From Rikenellaceae bacterium (GTDB lineage Bacteria > Bacteroidota > Bacteroidia > Bacteroidales > Rikenellaceae): a DNA stretch of 64,000 bases. The stretch spans positions 154,177 to 218,176 of the forward strand of contig SUZI01000002.1 in the NCBI GenBank assembly GCA_015060005.1, read 5' to 3'. Both the position numbers and the translations under genes were made by a program. Of the stretch, positions 49,762-61,000 are shown piece after piece (the stretch's first letter is position 1; each line of letters opens with the position of its first letter). The notes under the pieces are model-generated. The model was not told the DNA's origin. It did not search any database and saw nothing but the letters and a program-made list of their open reading frames with translations.

Positions 49762-51426
49762 ATGTTAAATATTGCGAAGATGAGAAGATATTTTTGCTGG
49801 ATAGCGACATTGGTCGTCGTGCTTGCGTGGGCAACGTCTGAGACTCGTGCCGAGCAGAGTGATGATAATGCTCTATTGCTCGAGTTGGATAAGGCGATAG
49901 AGAACAGGCGGGATTATGCCATCAAGAAGTCTCAAGAGATACGCAGCCTCACCGAGCAGGCACGTCAGATGGCTGTCGGAGAGGAGTTGTATCTGCTCAA
50001 CGAGAGGATTATCGACCAATATAACACCTTCCGCAGCGACTCCGCAACGCAATATATCCTCCGCAACAAGGAGATTGCACGCGTAATGGGTATGGAGAGC
50101 CGCATCGTGGACTGCGAGCTGCGTTTGGCAGGTATGTATAGCGTGTCGGGACTCTTCCTGCAGGCTGACGAGTTGTTCGATAAGTTTGATTTTGAGGCTC
50201 TCACCAACTCACAGAAGGCTATATTCTGCTGGAATAAGATTCGCTACTACGAGCACCTGCAGATGTACTGCAACAACGAGAAGTTTGCCAAAGATTACTC
50301 CGAGCAGATTGACCAGGTACGCCACGTGCTGATGGATGTGCTGGGTGCCGACTCCGAGCTCTATACCACCGAGTTTTGCTTCTCGCTCATCCACCAGGGA
50401 CGTTACAACGAGGCGTTGGAGATAACGCTCAGGCAATTTAACGATACCAACCCTAACACCCACGGCTATGCTATGAAGAGTATGCTCCTCTCGCGAATAT
50501 ACCGTCTGACGGGTAACCGCGAGCGGGAGAATCACTACCTGACGATAGCCGCACTGACCGACATAAAGTTAGCGGTGAAGGAGAATGAGGCGTTGCAAAT
50601 CTTAGCGACTAACCTCTTCGAGGCGGGCGACGTGTCGCGTGCCTACACATATATGAAGGCGGCATTGGATGATGCCAACTTCTACAACTCACGTTTCAAG
50701 AGCTCTATCATCGCTCGTATGCTGCCCATCATTGAGAGCCGCTATATGAGCCAACAGTCTGAACATCAGCGACTGATGTTCATTGCTATTGTGGCACTGA
50801 GTGTGCTGGTGGTGGCTTTGGTTATGCTGGTGCTGGTGATACGCAAGCAACGCAATACGATAGCCGCATCGCAGGAGAACCTGCATAACATCAATGTGGA
50901 GCTGAGCGAGGCACACTTCGTGAAGGAGCAATACATAAGCTACTTTATGAAGCAGTGTTCGGACTATATCAACAAGCTGCACCTCTACCGCAAGGAGGTA
51001 AACCGTAAGGTGAAGAACCACCAGGCGGAGGATTTGTATAAGCCTTCGAACAAGGAGTTGGAGCGTGAAATCGAGGAGCTTATGCGTAACTTCGACGAGG
51101 CATTCCTCAATATATGCCCAAAGTTCATCGAGCGATTTAACGCCCTGCTTGTGCCCGAGGCTCGCTACATCATCGAGGACAAGCATCTCAACACCGAGCT
51201 GCGTATATTCGCCCTGATGCGTTTGGGTATTACCAACATCTCGCAGATAGCAGAGTTCTTGCAGTGCTCGCCACAGACCATCTACAACTACAAGAGCAAA
51301 ATCAAGAGCAAGACGCTGCCTCATATCACAAATATCGAGGAGGAGATACAGCGTATGCGACTTCTGATGCCCAATTCATCTACTATGAAACCTACCAAAG
51401 ACAACCCATACGGAGAAGGTAAATAA
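49762..51426 (+). CDS. TPR-containing membrane-bound regulator (DUF6377 family)
   Basis: 554 residues. N-terminal signal-like segment (MRRYFCWIATLVVVLAWATS; the Met at 49780 is an equal candidate start). Extracytoplasmic helical TPR-like repeats run to about residue 335. One transmembrane helix (about 342-361: LMFIAIVALSVLVVALVMLVL) follows, then a coiled coil (RKQRNTIAASQENLHNINVE) and a cytoplasmic C-terminus with a helix-turn-helix-like segment, FALMRLGITNISQIAEFLQCSPQTIYNYKSKIKSK (quoted in parts: ISQIAEFLQC, PQTIYNYKSK). Bacteroidetes use such proteins as one-component regulators of neighbouring polysaccharide loci. It immediately precedes the GH38/GH92/SusCD genes, so it is the likely regulator of the mannose-glycan locus. 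Confidence 0.8.
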   Translation: MLNIAKMRRYFCWIATLVVVLAWATSETRAEQSDDNALLLELDKAIENRRDYAIKKSQEIRSLTEQARQMAVGEELYLLNERIIDQYNTFRSDSATQYILRNKEIARVMGMESRIVDCELRLAGMYSVSGLFLQADELFDKFDFEALTNSQKAIFCWNKIRYYEHLQMYCNNEKFAKDYSEQIDQVRHVLMDVLGADSELYTTEFCFSLIHQGRYNEALEITLRQFNDTNPNTHGYAMKSMLLSRIYRLTGNRERENHYLTIAALTDIKLAVKENEALQILATNLFEAGDVSRAYTYMKAALDDANFYNSRFKSSIIARMLPIIESRYMSQQSEHQRLMFIAIVALSVLVVALVMLVLVIRKQRNTIAASQENLHNINVELSEAHFVKEQYISYFMKQCSDYINKLHLYRKEVNRKVKNHQAEDLYKPSNKELEREIEELMRNFDEAFLNICPKFIERFNALLVPEARYIIEDKHLNTELRIFALMRLGITNISQIAEFLQCSPQTIYNYKSKIKSKTLPHITNIEEEIQRMRLLMPNSSTMKPTKDNPYGEGK

Positions 51427-51574
51427 TTGGTTGTCAATTAATTGTACTTTTTGGAATTCTACTTTTGATATTACTTTATATATAATATAGGGTTTTTTGC
51501 AAGCCATTTTGGGTTAATTTGCATAAAGCAAATGGCGGAGAGCTAACCAGCCGCCACGGTGCTGAAAGCAAACT

Positions 51575-54163
51575 ATGAGAACCCAAAACTTCAACCCACA
51601 AAATTACCGACGTCGTAGCATCCGTGAGAGTTTATGCTCTGCGGTGGCTATCGTGTCGGTTTTTGTTTTTGCTGTGCTGTCGGCTGAAGTGAAGGCACAA
51701 CAACAGCCCTATTTTGTCGATGGTTACCACGGTGGTGTCTATGGCCACTACCCTTTGGAGTGGAAGACACGCTTCATAGTCGATCAGATGGAGCAGCACC
51801 CCGAGTGGCGTATCTCGCTCGAGATAGAGCCCGAGACGTGGGACAGCGTGGCGGTACATACCCCTGTGGACTACCGCCGTATGCAGGAGCTGGTCAAGTC
51901 GCCACGTGTTGAGTTCACCAATCCGACATACGCTCAGCCCTACTGCTACAACATCTCTGGCGAGAGTCTTATTCGCCAATTCCAATACGGCATACGAAAA
52001 ATCCGCGAGCACTTCCCCGACGTGGAGCATCTGACCTACGCTGTCGAGGAGCCTTGCTTCACCAGCTCGTTGCCTCAAATCCTTAGCCAGCTCGGCTACA
52101 AATATGCGTCGCTGAAGTGTCCTAACACCTGCTGGGGAGGCTACGCTGCACCTTTTGGTGGCGAGACAGTCAACTGGATAGGCCCCGATGGCAGCTCGAT
52201 ACTCACCTCGCCTCGTTATGCCGCCGAGGAGTTGCAGAAGGGCTCGGTATGGCAGACAACAGCGTGGGGCAACCACGCCGACTACCTGAAGGCTTGCCGC
52301 GAGGCGGGAATAGAGCACGTGGTGGGAATGTGTTTCCAGGATGCAGGATGGAAGAATGGCCCGTGGTTGGGCTATGGCGAGAATGTGCGTGGCGGCTCGA
52401 AGTATGTTACCTGGCGAGAGTATTTCGAGATGCTCGGCATAGAGCGTGGCGAGCAGGACTATCACTTCACGCAGGAGGATATACGTCCGGCACTGATGTG
52501 GGGCTCACAGGTTATGCAACGTATCGGTCGCCAGGTGCGACGCAGCGAAAATATCATCCCTCAGGCAGAGAAGATGGCGACTATGGCAGCCATACTCTCG
52601 CCCGACTACACCGCACCACAAGCTACCATAGATGAGGCTTGGCGTACTCTGATGTTGGCTCAGCACCACGACTCGTGGATTGTGCCTTACAACGGTCTGC
52701 ACCGTCGTGGCACGTGGGCTGACTGGATTAGGGAGTGGACACGCAGTGCCGACCGCAATGCTATGGAGGTGATACAATCAGCACAGAACGAGATAGCCGG
52801 CACGACGGCTCAAACAAATAACACAGCTATACTGCGTGTTTGGAACACCCAGCCTTTTGCTCGTTGCGAGGTAGTGAGAGTAGCACTGCCACGCGAGTGG
52901 AGAGGTTATGAGGTCGAGGTGCAGGATAGCGAAGGAAATAGGTTTGGGGCTTTTTTAGGTAGAGGAAATTTGGTATTTGAAGCCCAAGTGCCGGCTTTTG
53001 GTTATACCACCTACCGCCTCATACGCACCGACCGCCGTGCAGAGCGAAGAAGAGATGTGGAGCAGTCAACGACGATAGAGAACGACCTCTATCGTATTGT
53101 CGTTGATGCCGAGAAGGGAGGCGTGATACGCGAACTCATCTGCAAGCAGACGGGAGAGAATTGGGTCGATAGCGAGTCGGCAGGCTGGGGCGAGCTGAAG
53201 GGTTACTTCCTCTCGCAGCGTAAGTTCCGCTCGTCGACAGAGACTCCTGCGAAGGTTACCACAGGACGCTGGGGCGAGATAGGCGAGTGGATGATGATTG
53301 AGGGCGAGATTTCGTCGCACCCATTCACCCAGTTTATTGTGATGTATAAGAACTCCCCTGTGATAGATGTGGAGCTCCGTATTGATTGGCAAGAGGATGA
53401 GGCGATAGGCGAGTTCCGTCAGCGTAATGCGTGGTCGACAAACCGCCGAGCGTGCTACGATGACCGCTACAAGCTCAACCTACTCTTCCCACTATCGTTC
53501 GGGGATGCTACACTCGACAAGAATGCCCCATTTGACGTGTGTCGCAGCCAATTGGAGAACACCCATTTCGGCAAGTGGGATGAGATAAAGCACAACATAA
53601 TACTCCATTGGGTGGATGTGGCAGAGCGTGGCGAGAATAACCGCTCACTCGCCCTGATGACCGACCACACCACATCGTACAGCTTTGGCGAGGGAGAGCC
53701 TTTAGGACTCAACGTACAATACTCGGGAGCTGGCTTGTGGGGTAAAAAATATACTATCACCGAGGCTACACGCATCAACTACGCATTGGTGCCACACCGC
53801 GGCAACTGGGATGAGGCTGAGATAGAGCAGATAAGAGCTCTGCGTGCCGAGCCTCTGCTGAGCTCACTGCACGAGGAGGCTGCGATGGACTCCGCATCGC
53901 TGATGGAGCTGAGCGACAATGGCTATGAGCTGGTAGCGGCGTACCCTGTCGAGGAGGGTATCGTGGTGCGTCTGTACAATGCTGCCGCAGATGAGAAGCC
54001 ACAGCAGCTTACGCTTGGCTTCGAGGCTGAGAAGGTGGAGCAGATAGACCTTAACGGGAAGACAACCGACCAGATAGAGGTAAAGAGCCGAAAGGGCAAG
54101 AGCAGCTTCAATGTGCAGATGCCTCGATTTGGTTTTAGAACATACGTAATATATAAAAAATAG
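51575..54163 (+). CDS. GH38-like alpha-mannosidase family protein
   Basis: 862 residues; N-terminal signal/anchor (residues about 20-42, ending VKAQQQ). The N-terminal catalytic region has GYHGGVYGHYPLEWKTRF (metal-site region), HLTYAVEEPCFTSSLPQIL and AQHHDSWIVPYNG, the last matching the HHHDxxxG motif of GH38. The C-terminal beta-sandwich domains are complete (PVIDVELRIDW, FPLSFGDA, FGFRTYVIYKK). GH38 enzymes are zinc-dependent retaining alpha-mannosidases. The usual nucleophile motif (WQxDxFG type) is not recognisable; Glu158/Glu159 lie where it is expected, so activity or specificity may differ. Five bases upstream of a GH92 gene: the two should act together on alpha-mannose-containing glycans. 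Confidence 0.8.
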   Translation: MRTQNFNPQNYRRRSIRESLCSAVAIVSVFVFAVLSAEVKAQQQPYFVDGYHGGVYGHYPLEWKTRFIVDQMEQHPEWRISLEIEPETWDSVAVHTPVDYRRMQELVKSPRVEFTNPTYAQPYCYNISGESLIRQFQYGIRKIREHFPDVEHLTYAVEEPCFTSSLPQILSQLGYKYASLKCPNTCWGGYAAPFGGETVNWIGPDGSSILTSPRYAAEELQKGSVWQTTAWGNHADYLKACREAGIEHVVGMCFQDAGWKNGPWLGYGENVRGGSKYVTWREYFEMLGIERGEQDYHFTQEDIRPALMWGSQVMQRIGRQVRRSENIIPQAEKMATMAAILSPDYTAPQATIDEAWRTLMLAQHHDSWIVPYNGLHRRGTWADWIREWTRSADRNAMEVIQSAQNEIAGTTAQTNNTAILRVWNTQPFARCEVVRVALPREWRGYEVEVQDSEGNRFGAFLGRGNLVFEAQVPAFGYTTYRLIRTDRRAERRRDVEQSTTIENDLYRIVVDAEKGGVIRELICKQTGENWVDSESAGWGELKGYFLSQRKFRSSTETPAKVTTGRWGEIGEWMMIEGEISSHPFTQFIVMYKNSPVIDVELRIDWQEDEAIGEFRQRNAWSTNRRACYDDRYKLNLLFPLSFGDATLDKNAPFDVCRSQLENTHFGKWDEIKHNIILHWVDVAERGENNRSLALMTDHTTSYSFGEGEPLGLNVQYSGAGLWGKKYTITEATRINYALVPHRGNWDEAEIEQIRALRAEPLLSSLHEEAAMDSASLMELSDNGYELVAAYPVEEGIVVRLYNAAADEKPQQLTLGFEAEKVEQIDLNGKTTDQIEVKSRKGKSSFNVQMPRFGFRTYVIYKK

Positions 54164-54168
54164 AGTAT

Positions 54169-56496
54169 ATGGCACGATTAATAGCTTTTTCGGTGCTGTT
54201 TTTCGCACTCTCGTGTTGCCCCGAAGCAGAGGTGCAGAAGGCGGATTTCTCGCCAGCAGATTATGTCAACCCAATGATTGGTGCAAGCACAAGCACCGAT
54301 GCGGCGGGCGTATATCACGGCTTGGGAAAGACCTTCCCGGGTGCTACCACACCTTATGGTATGGTGCAGGTGAGCCCCAACACCATCACAGGAGGCGACA
54401 ATGCCCCGGGATATAGCAACGAACATAAGACTATCGAGGGCTTTGCGATGACTCATATGAGCGGCGTGGGATGGTTTGGCGAGATGGGTAACCTGCTCGT
54501 GATGCCTACGACGGGCAAGATGCATACCATAGCAGGTCGTGAGGATGGCTCTATCGAGGGCTGGCGTTCGGCTTACGACAAGTCGTCGGAGGTGGCAAAG
54601 GCTGGATATTACAGCGTGCAGCTCACTGATTACAATATCGGCGTGGAGACATCGGCTACACCTCACTGCGGTATTATGCGTTTCACATATCCCGCAAGTG
54701 AGCTGTCGCGTCTGCAGATAGACCTTGCACGTCGTATAGGTGGCACAGCCGAGGTGCAGAGCGTAAAGCTCGAGGATGAGAAGACCATAAGCGGTTGGCT
54801 GCGTTGCGTGCCCGAGACAGGAGGCTGGGGCAATGGCGAGGGTAACGTGTCGTATACACTCTACTTCTACGCTCAGCTGAGTCGCAGCTGGGGCGATAGT
54901 GGTGTCTGGAGTGCCGACATACCCGACACATGGCAGCGTAAACGCGATGAGGTGGTGTCGAAGCCATACTTGGAACGTGTAGCCCAGGCTGAGATATTGC
55001 GTGGCGTGAAGCAGGCTGAGGGTAAGCACATAGGTTTCTTCGGCGAGTTCCCAACAACCGAAGGAGAGGTCGTAGAGCTCAAGATAGGTATCTCGTATGT
55101 CGACGCAGAGGGTGCTAAACGCAACTTCGAGCAGGAGATAGCCGACAAGACATTTGACCAGGTACGCAACGAGGCTCGCGAGAGCTGGAACAGAGAGCTC
55201 TCGAAGATTACGATAGAGGGTGGCACAGAGGAGCAGAACGTAGTGTTCTACACTTCGCTCTACCACACGATGATAGACCCACGCATCTGTGCCGATGTGG
55301 ATGGCCGCTACGTAGGTGGCGACGGTAAGGTGCACCAGGGCGAGGAGAGCTTCACTAAACGTACCATATTCAGCGGATGGGATATCTTCCGCAGCCAGAT
55401 GCCTCTGCAGACCATCATCAACCCCGACGTGGTGAACGACATCATCTGTTCGCTCACCGAGATGGCAGAGTCGAGTGGCAGAGAGTATTATGAGCGTTGG
55501 GAGCTGCTCAACGCATACTCGGGATGTATGCTTGGCAACCCTGCCAACGTAGTGGTGGCTGACGCATACGCCAAAGGTATCAGAGGCTACGACGCCAAGA
55601 AGGCTTTGCAATATGCTATCAACTCATCGGCTAAGTTTGGTAACGACGCACTGGGCTATACCCCATCCGACTTGTGTATCTCGCACACACTGGAGTATGC
55701 TCACGCAGATTGGTGCGTAGCACGTCTGGCAGAGTGCTTGGGCGAGGAGGCTGTGGCAGCCGCATTTGACCGAAAGGCGGAGGCGTGGCGTAACATATTC
55801 TGCTCGGAGAAGGGCTGGTTCCGCCCACGTAAGGCTGATGGCGAGTGGGCTGCGTGGATTCCCGAGGCACGCACCACAGAGTGGTATGGCTGTATGGAGT
55901 CGACACCTTATCAGCAGGGATGGTTCGTGCCACACAACATCGAGGGCTTGGCGGAGCTCTTGGGAGGTCGCGAGGCTATGGTGGCTGATTTGCGAAACTT
56001 CTTTGAGAAGGCACCACAGGATATGCACTGGAACGAGTATTACAACCACGCCAACGAGCCTGTGCACCACGTGCCATTTATCTTTAACCGTCTGGGCGAG
56101 CCTTCGCTCACACAATATTGGACACGTCTGATCTGCCGCAACGCCTACTCTAACAAAGTCGAGGGCTTGGTCGGCAACGAGGATGCAGGACAGATGTCGG
56201 CGTGGTACGTCCTCGCATCGTCGGGCTTGCACCCTGTCTGCCCGGGCGACACACGTATGGAGATTACCTCGCCCGTATTCTCCCGCATCACATTCGCCCT
56301 CAACACGAAGTATGCCGCAGGAGAGAGCTTTACGGTGGTGGCTCACGACAACTCGGAGGAGAACATCTACATACAGCGTGCGGAGCTCAATGGCAAGCCA
56401 TACGATGAGTGTTACATCGACTTCAGCGATATAGCCGCAGGAGGCGAACTGCACCTCTATATGGGTGCCGAGCCAACCGATTGGGGCAAGGAGTAA
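54169..56496 (+). CDS. GH92 family alpha-mannosidase, lipoprotein
   Basis: 775 residues. Lipoprotein-type signal with Cys16 (FFALSCC), so probably surface or periplasm-facing anchored. The N-terminal beta-sandwich starts YVNPMIGASTSTDAAGVYHG and PGATTPYGMVQVSP. The helical catalytic domain has FSGWDIFRSQMPL, the acid region HANEPVHHVPFIFN and the base/calcium region GNEDAGQMSAWYVLASSGLHP. All canonical GH92 motifs are present, indicating a calcium-dependent exo-alpha-mannosidase. It starts five bases after the GH38-like gene. Together with the SusCD pair that follows after a 189-base A-rich gap, it forms a locus for mannose-rich N-glycans or mannan. Confidence 0.93.
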   Translation: MARLIAFSVLFFALSCCPEAEVQKADFSPADYVNPMIGASTSTDAAGVYHGLGKTFPGATTPYGMVQVSPNTITGGDNAPGYSNEHKTIEGFAMTHMSGVGWFGEMGNLLVMPTTGKMHTIAGREDGSIEGWRSAYDKSSEVAKAGYYSVQLTDYNIGVETSATPHCGIMRFTYPASELSRLQIDLARRIGGTAEVQSVKLEDEKTISGWLRCVPETGGWGNGEGNVSYTLYFYAQLSRSWGDSGVWSADIPDTWQRKRDEVVSKPYLERVAQAEILRGVKQAEGKHIGFFGEFPTTEGEVVELKIGISYVDAEGAKRNFEQEIADKTFDQVRNEARESWNRELSKITIEGGTEEQNVVFYTSLYHTMIDPRICADVDGRYVGGDGKVHQGEESFTKRTIFSGWDIFRSQMPLQTIINPDVVNDIICSLTEMAESSGREYYERWELLNAYSGCMLGNPANVVVADAYAKGIRGYDAKKALQYAINSSAKFGNDALGYTPSDLCISHTLEYAHADWCVARLAECLGEEAVAAAFDRKAEAWRNIFCSEKGWFRPRKADGEWAAWIPEARTTEWYGCMESTPYQQGWFVPHNIEGLAELLGGREAMVADLRNFFEKAPQDMHWNEYYNHANEPVHHVPFIFNRLGEPSLTQYWTRLICRNAYSNKVEGLVGNEDAGQMSAWYVLASSGLHPVCPGDTRMEITSPVFSRITFALNTKYAAGESFTVVAHDNSEENIYIQRAELNGKPYDECYIDFSDIAAGGELHLYMGAEPTDWGKE

Positions 56497-56685
56497 CAAT
56501 AACCCGCACGATGGCACGTAGCAAAAGAACAGAGAGATAAATTAGATATTAACCAATTAATAAACCATTAAAAAACAGAGAGATAGAATAGAGAAAAAGA
56601 GAACACACAACAATCGAGATTAAAAAAAGGAAACAAACAATTTAATTAACTTAATCAATAATAACAAAACCTAAAACTAACGCTT

Positions 56686-58047
56686 ATGAAAAACTGTTAC
56701 TTAAAGCGATTTTGGATGTTGATGGCTGCACTCTGTGTAAGCTTCGCATTCATATCGTGCGAGGAGAGCGATGAGGGTGCTGCTGTGGATCACGATCCTA
56801 CGAAGCCAATCACTCTCGCTAAGTTTTGGCCTGATAAGGGCCCGATTGCGACACAGGTTATCATTGAGGGTACAAACTTCGGCACAAATGTCGATGAGAT
56901 TACCGTACTCTTCAATGAGAAGCCAGCTACGATTATCTCTTCTACAGGAGATCGTATGCTCGTGTTGGCTCCAAAGCTCCCAGGTGAGGAGTGCGTAATC
57001 ACCGTAAAGGTGGGTAAGAAGTCTGCTAAGTTCGACAAAATCTTCGATTACATCGTGCAGACATCTGTTTCAACTATCGCCGGTGGTATCCAGGCTGCTG
57101 CACAGCCTACGGGTACTGTATCGTTGGCTTCTTGGCAGTCAGCAAAGAAGTTGGAGCGTTCGCTGGCTATCGACTCTCAGGACAACCTCTTTATCACCAT
57201 TAATGGTATCGAGGGTGGTTCGTGGGATAACGAGTGCCGCATCTATATGCTCAACGAGGAGGCAGGTGTAATCAAGGCTTTGCACGATGTAGGTCGTTGG
57301 TTCGGCTTCAACAACATCAGCTACGATTACAAGACCGACGAGGTTTACTGGTTTGGCTCACAGATGGGTGATGACGGTTATGGTTGCCTGAGCCGTATGA
57401 GCGACTACGCTGGCGTATCTATGGGTAACGTAGCGTGGGATAGCAAGCTCCCTTATACCGACAATATGACTTGTTGGGGTGCTCGTTCACACTTCGAGAT
57501 GAATCCATCAGACGGTAAGTTCTACTTCTTCACTAATGAGGGCTCTTGCGGTCGTTTTGACCCTGCAACAGGTAAGGGTGAGAACCTCTCATCAGACGTA
57601 ACAAAGGAGATGGAGGGCGACTGTGCCGGTGTCGTATTCGACCCTCGCGACAACAACATCGTCTATGTTGCTGCTAAGAACCGCCACTGTATCTTCAAGT
57701 TCGATATGGCAAACGACACAGTTGAGGTATGGGCAGGTAAGAAGAACGCAGCAGGCTTCCTCGATGGTGCTTTGGATGAGGCACTCTTCAATGAGCCTTG
57801 CCAGATGGCTTGCGATGGCGAGTATATCTACGTAGCTGATTCTAACAACCACTGTATCCGTAAGATTAACCTCTCAACAGGTTATGTATCGACTTTGGCA
57901 GGTGTTGCTCAGTCAGCAGGTTATGTAAACGGCGACGCACTGAATGCTCAGTTCAACAAGCCTATGGGCTTGGTACTCGACTCTGAGGGTAACCTCTATG
58001 TTGCCGACGCTGAGAACTATGCTATCCGTCGTGTAGCAACCGAATAA
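56686..58047 (+). CDS. surface lipoprotein with IPT/TIG domain and NHL repeats
   Basis: 453 residues. Lipoprotein signal with Cys25 (FAFISCEESDE). An IPT/TIG immunoglobulin-like domain spans about residues 42-125 (FWPDKGPIATQVIIEGTNFG). NHL beta-propeller blades follow, clearest near the C-terminus: LFNEPCQMACDGEYIYVADSNNHCIRKINLSTG and FNKPMGLVLDSEGNLYVADAENYAIRRV (landmarks VADSNNHCIRKI and VADAENYAIRRV). Such IPT-NHL proteins are common in SusCD loci and are thought to be surface glycan-binding proteins. It lies 27 bases before susC and begins the transport segment of the operon. Confidence 0.85.
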   Translation: MKNCYLKRFWMLMAALCVSFAFISCEESDEGAAVDHDPTKPITLAKFWPDKGPIATQVIIEGTNFGTNVDEITVLFNEKPATIISSTGDRMLVLAPKLPGEECVITVKVGKKSAKFDKIFDYIVQTSVSTIAGGIQAAAQPTGTVSLASWQSAKKLERSLAIDSQDNLFITINGIEGGSWDNECRIYMLNEEAGVIKALHDVGRWFGFNNISYDYKTDEVYWFGSQMGDDGYGCLSRMSDYAGVSMGNVAWDSKLPYTDNMTCWGARSHFEMNPSDGKFYFFTNEGSCGRFDPATGKGENLSSDVTKEMEGDCAGVVFDPRDNNIVYVAAKNRHCIFKFDMANDTVEVWAGKKNAAGFLDGALDEALFNEPCQMACDGEYIYVADSNNHCIRKINLSTGYVSTLAGVAQSAGYVNGDALNAQFNKPMGLVLDSEGNLYVADAENYAIRRVATE

Positions 58048-58074
58048 AGGTGAATACAAAATACTACTATCAAT

Positions 58075-61000
58075 ATGAAACGAATTTTATTTATATGCAC
58101 CTTATTGCTCGCGATGGTGTCCTTCAATGCAAACGCTCAGAAGGCTGAGTCGTTTACCTTGAACGGTACTGTTGTTGACGCAAACAATGAGCCTATCATT
58201 GGTGCAATGGTTTATGTTAAGGATAAGCCGGGCGTGGGTACATTGACCGACGCCGAAGGTAACTTCTCTATGAAGATTGACCTCTACAACACTGTAGGTG
58301 TTACATTCCTCGGTTATGAGACCGTAGAGCAGGTTATCACCAACAAGAAGAATATTATTATCGTAATGCAGGAGGGTGTCGAGCTCGACGAGGTTGTCGT
58401 AGTAGGTATGGGTACGCAGCGTAAAGCCAGCGTAACAGGTGCTATCTCGACTATCGATACCAAAGAGTTGGAGGTGCCTGCTACAAACATCGTAAACACC
58501 CTCGGTGGTCGTGTTCCAGGTGTGATTACAATGCAGGCCAGCGGTGAGCCAGGACGTAACATCTCGGAGTTCTGGGTACGTGGTATCGGTACTTTCGGTG
58601 CTAACAGCGGTGCTCTGGTGTTGATTGACGGTCTGGAGGGCTCACTCTCGCAGATTGACCCTGCCGACGTTGAGCAGTTCTCAGTACTGAAGGATGCTGC
58701 TGCAACAGCCGTTTACGGTAGCCGTGGTGCGAATGGTGTTGTGCTCGTTACAACAAAGCGTGGTCAGGAGCAGAAGCTCGACATCACATTCCGTTCAAAC
58801 TACACTATCTCGGAGTTGCGTCGTCTGCCTAACTACCTGCGTGCTACTGAGTATGCAGAGATGGCTAACGAGGCTGCAGTAGCTACAGGTATGTCGCCTC
58901 TGTATAACGACATCCAGATGGATATCATCCGTTACGGTCTGGATCCAGACCTCTACCCAGACGTTGACTGGCAGGATGCTATCCTCCGTCCCGTATCGTT
59001 CCAGCACACACAGTATATCTCGGCTCGTGGTGGTGGTTCTATCGCTCGTTACTTCGCTTCACTCGGTATGTCTTCGGAGTCGTCGGCTTATAAGAGCATG
59101 GGCGACAGTAAGTACAACAAGGGTGTAGGTTACAACACTTATAACTATCGTATCAACGTAGATATCAACCTGACAAAGACCACAGAGCTCTATCTGGGTG
59201 CTACAGGTTATCTCTCTGTAAACAAGCGTCCTTCAATGGGTCAGCCTTATAGCCGCGGTGCTCAGTCGCTGACTGACTGGATTTGGGAGTCGCAGGCTAA
59301 GACTACTCCTGTGATGTATCCATTGCGATACTCGAGCGGTGAGCTTCCATCGGCAGGTACTGCTGGTAACGATATCCCACCTCACGTATTGTTGAACTAC
59401 ACAGGTAACACTGTGGAGAACATCACTCGTAACTTGGTGAACATCGGTATCACCCAGAAGCTTGATATGATTACCGAGGGCCTCTCTGCAAAGGTTAACG
59501 GTTCTTGGGATGGTCAGAGCCTCTTCGGTGAGAGCCGCTACTCAATGCCTTCATTGTGGTACGCTCGTGAGCGTAGCAACACAGGTAAGCTGATGCTCTC
59601 GGAGCAGGTTGTTGGTACATCTGTTCAGTATAACTCACAGGCTTGGTCTTGGCGTAAGCTCTACTTCGATGCTCAGTTGCACTACAACCGTGCATTTGGT
59701 CATCACCGTATCGGCGGTCTGTTGTTCTACTACTTGGAGAGCACAGTTGAGTCGGGAGCAAGCGACAGTATGAATGCTATCGCTAAGCGTTACCAGAGCC
59801 TCTCTGGTCGTTTCACATACGGCTACCGCGACACTTACTTCGTCGATATGAACTTCGGTTTGAACGGTTCGGAGAACTTCCAGTCGGGCAAGCAGTACGG
59901 TTTCTTCCCTGCTGTGGCAGTGGGTTGGTCTCCAACACAGTACAAGTGGATGAAGGAGAATGTTAAGTGGATTAACTTTATGAAGCTGCGTGCATCTTAC
60001 GGTCTGGTAGGTAACGACCGTATCTCTGCACTCCGTTTCCCATACCTTACTATCATCAAGGAGAACAATGGCACTATCACAGGCTGGGGTGGTCAGGGTA
60101 CATTGACCGAGGACCGCGTAGGTGCCGACAACTTGGCTTGGGAGAAGGCAAAGAAGTTTGACGTAGGTTTGGATTTGCACCTCTTCGACGACCGCTTCAC
60201 ACTGACTGTCGACTACTTTAACGACCGTCGTGAGGGTATCTTCCAGCAGCGTGCTCAGGTGCCTGACTATGTCGGCGTTATCACAATGCCTTATGGTAAC
60301 GTAGGTAGTATGACAAGCTGGGGTACTGATGGTAACTTCGAGTATTTCCAGCCTATCGGCAAGGATTTCCACATCACTGTTCGTGGTAACTTCACTCTCT
60401 CGAAGAATAAGATTAACAACTGGGAGGAGGCTGAGCAGCTCTATCCTTATATGAACAAGACAGGCTATCCTAATGGCGTGCAGCGTGGTTTCATCTCGCT
60501 CGGTCTGTTCAAGGATCAGCAGGATGTTGATATGAGCCCTTCACAGTTTGGTACAGTACGTCCTGGTGATATCAAGTATAAGGATGTCAACGGTGATGGT
60601 ATCATCACAGACGACGACCAGGTACCTTTGTTCTCTTCATCGGGTATTCCTGAGTTTATGTATGGTTTTGGTGCCGAGCTTAATTATAAGAAGTGGACTT
60701 TGAACGTGATGTTCAAGGGTACAGGTAACAACTACTTCCTCTATGGTGGTTCGGATGGTGGCCGCTTCGACGGTTATATGCCATTCAACAATGGTTATAA
60801 GGGTAATGTCCTCACATTGGCATACGACCCAGCTAACCGCTGGACAGCAGCAGAGTACTCTGGCAATAAGGCTACAGAGAACCCTAACGCTCGTTTCCCA
60901 CGTCTGTACTACGGTCATAACGTGAACAACACCAAACCTTCGACTTTCTGGAAGGCTAACGCTCGTTACTTGCGTCTGCAGGAGTTGAGCTTGAACTACA

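Noticed and set aside
54178..55611. 477-residue open frame antisense to the GH92 gene (similarly 35928-37133)
   Set aside because: GC-skewed codon use of the sense gene leaves the opposite frame open; both GH92 genes have all expected motifs.
51575..56496. Calling the GH38/GH92 pair part of the same operon as susC with certainty
   Set aside because: A 189-base A-rich gap separates 56496 from 56686 with neither a clear promoter nor a terminator, so co-transcription is likely but not shown.
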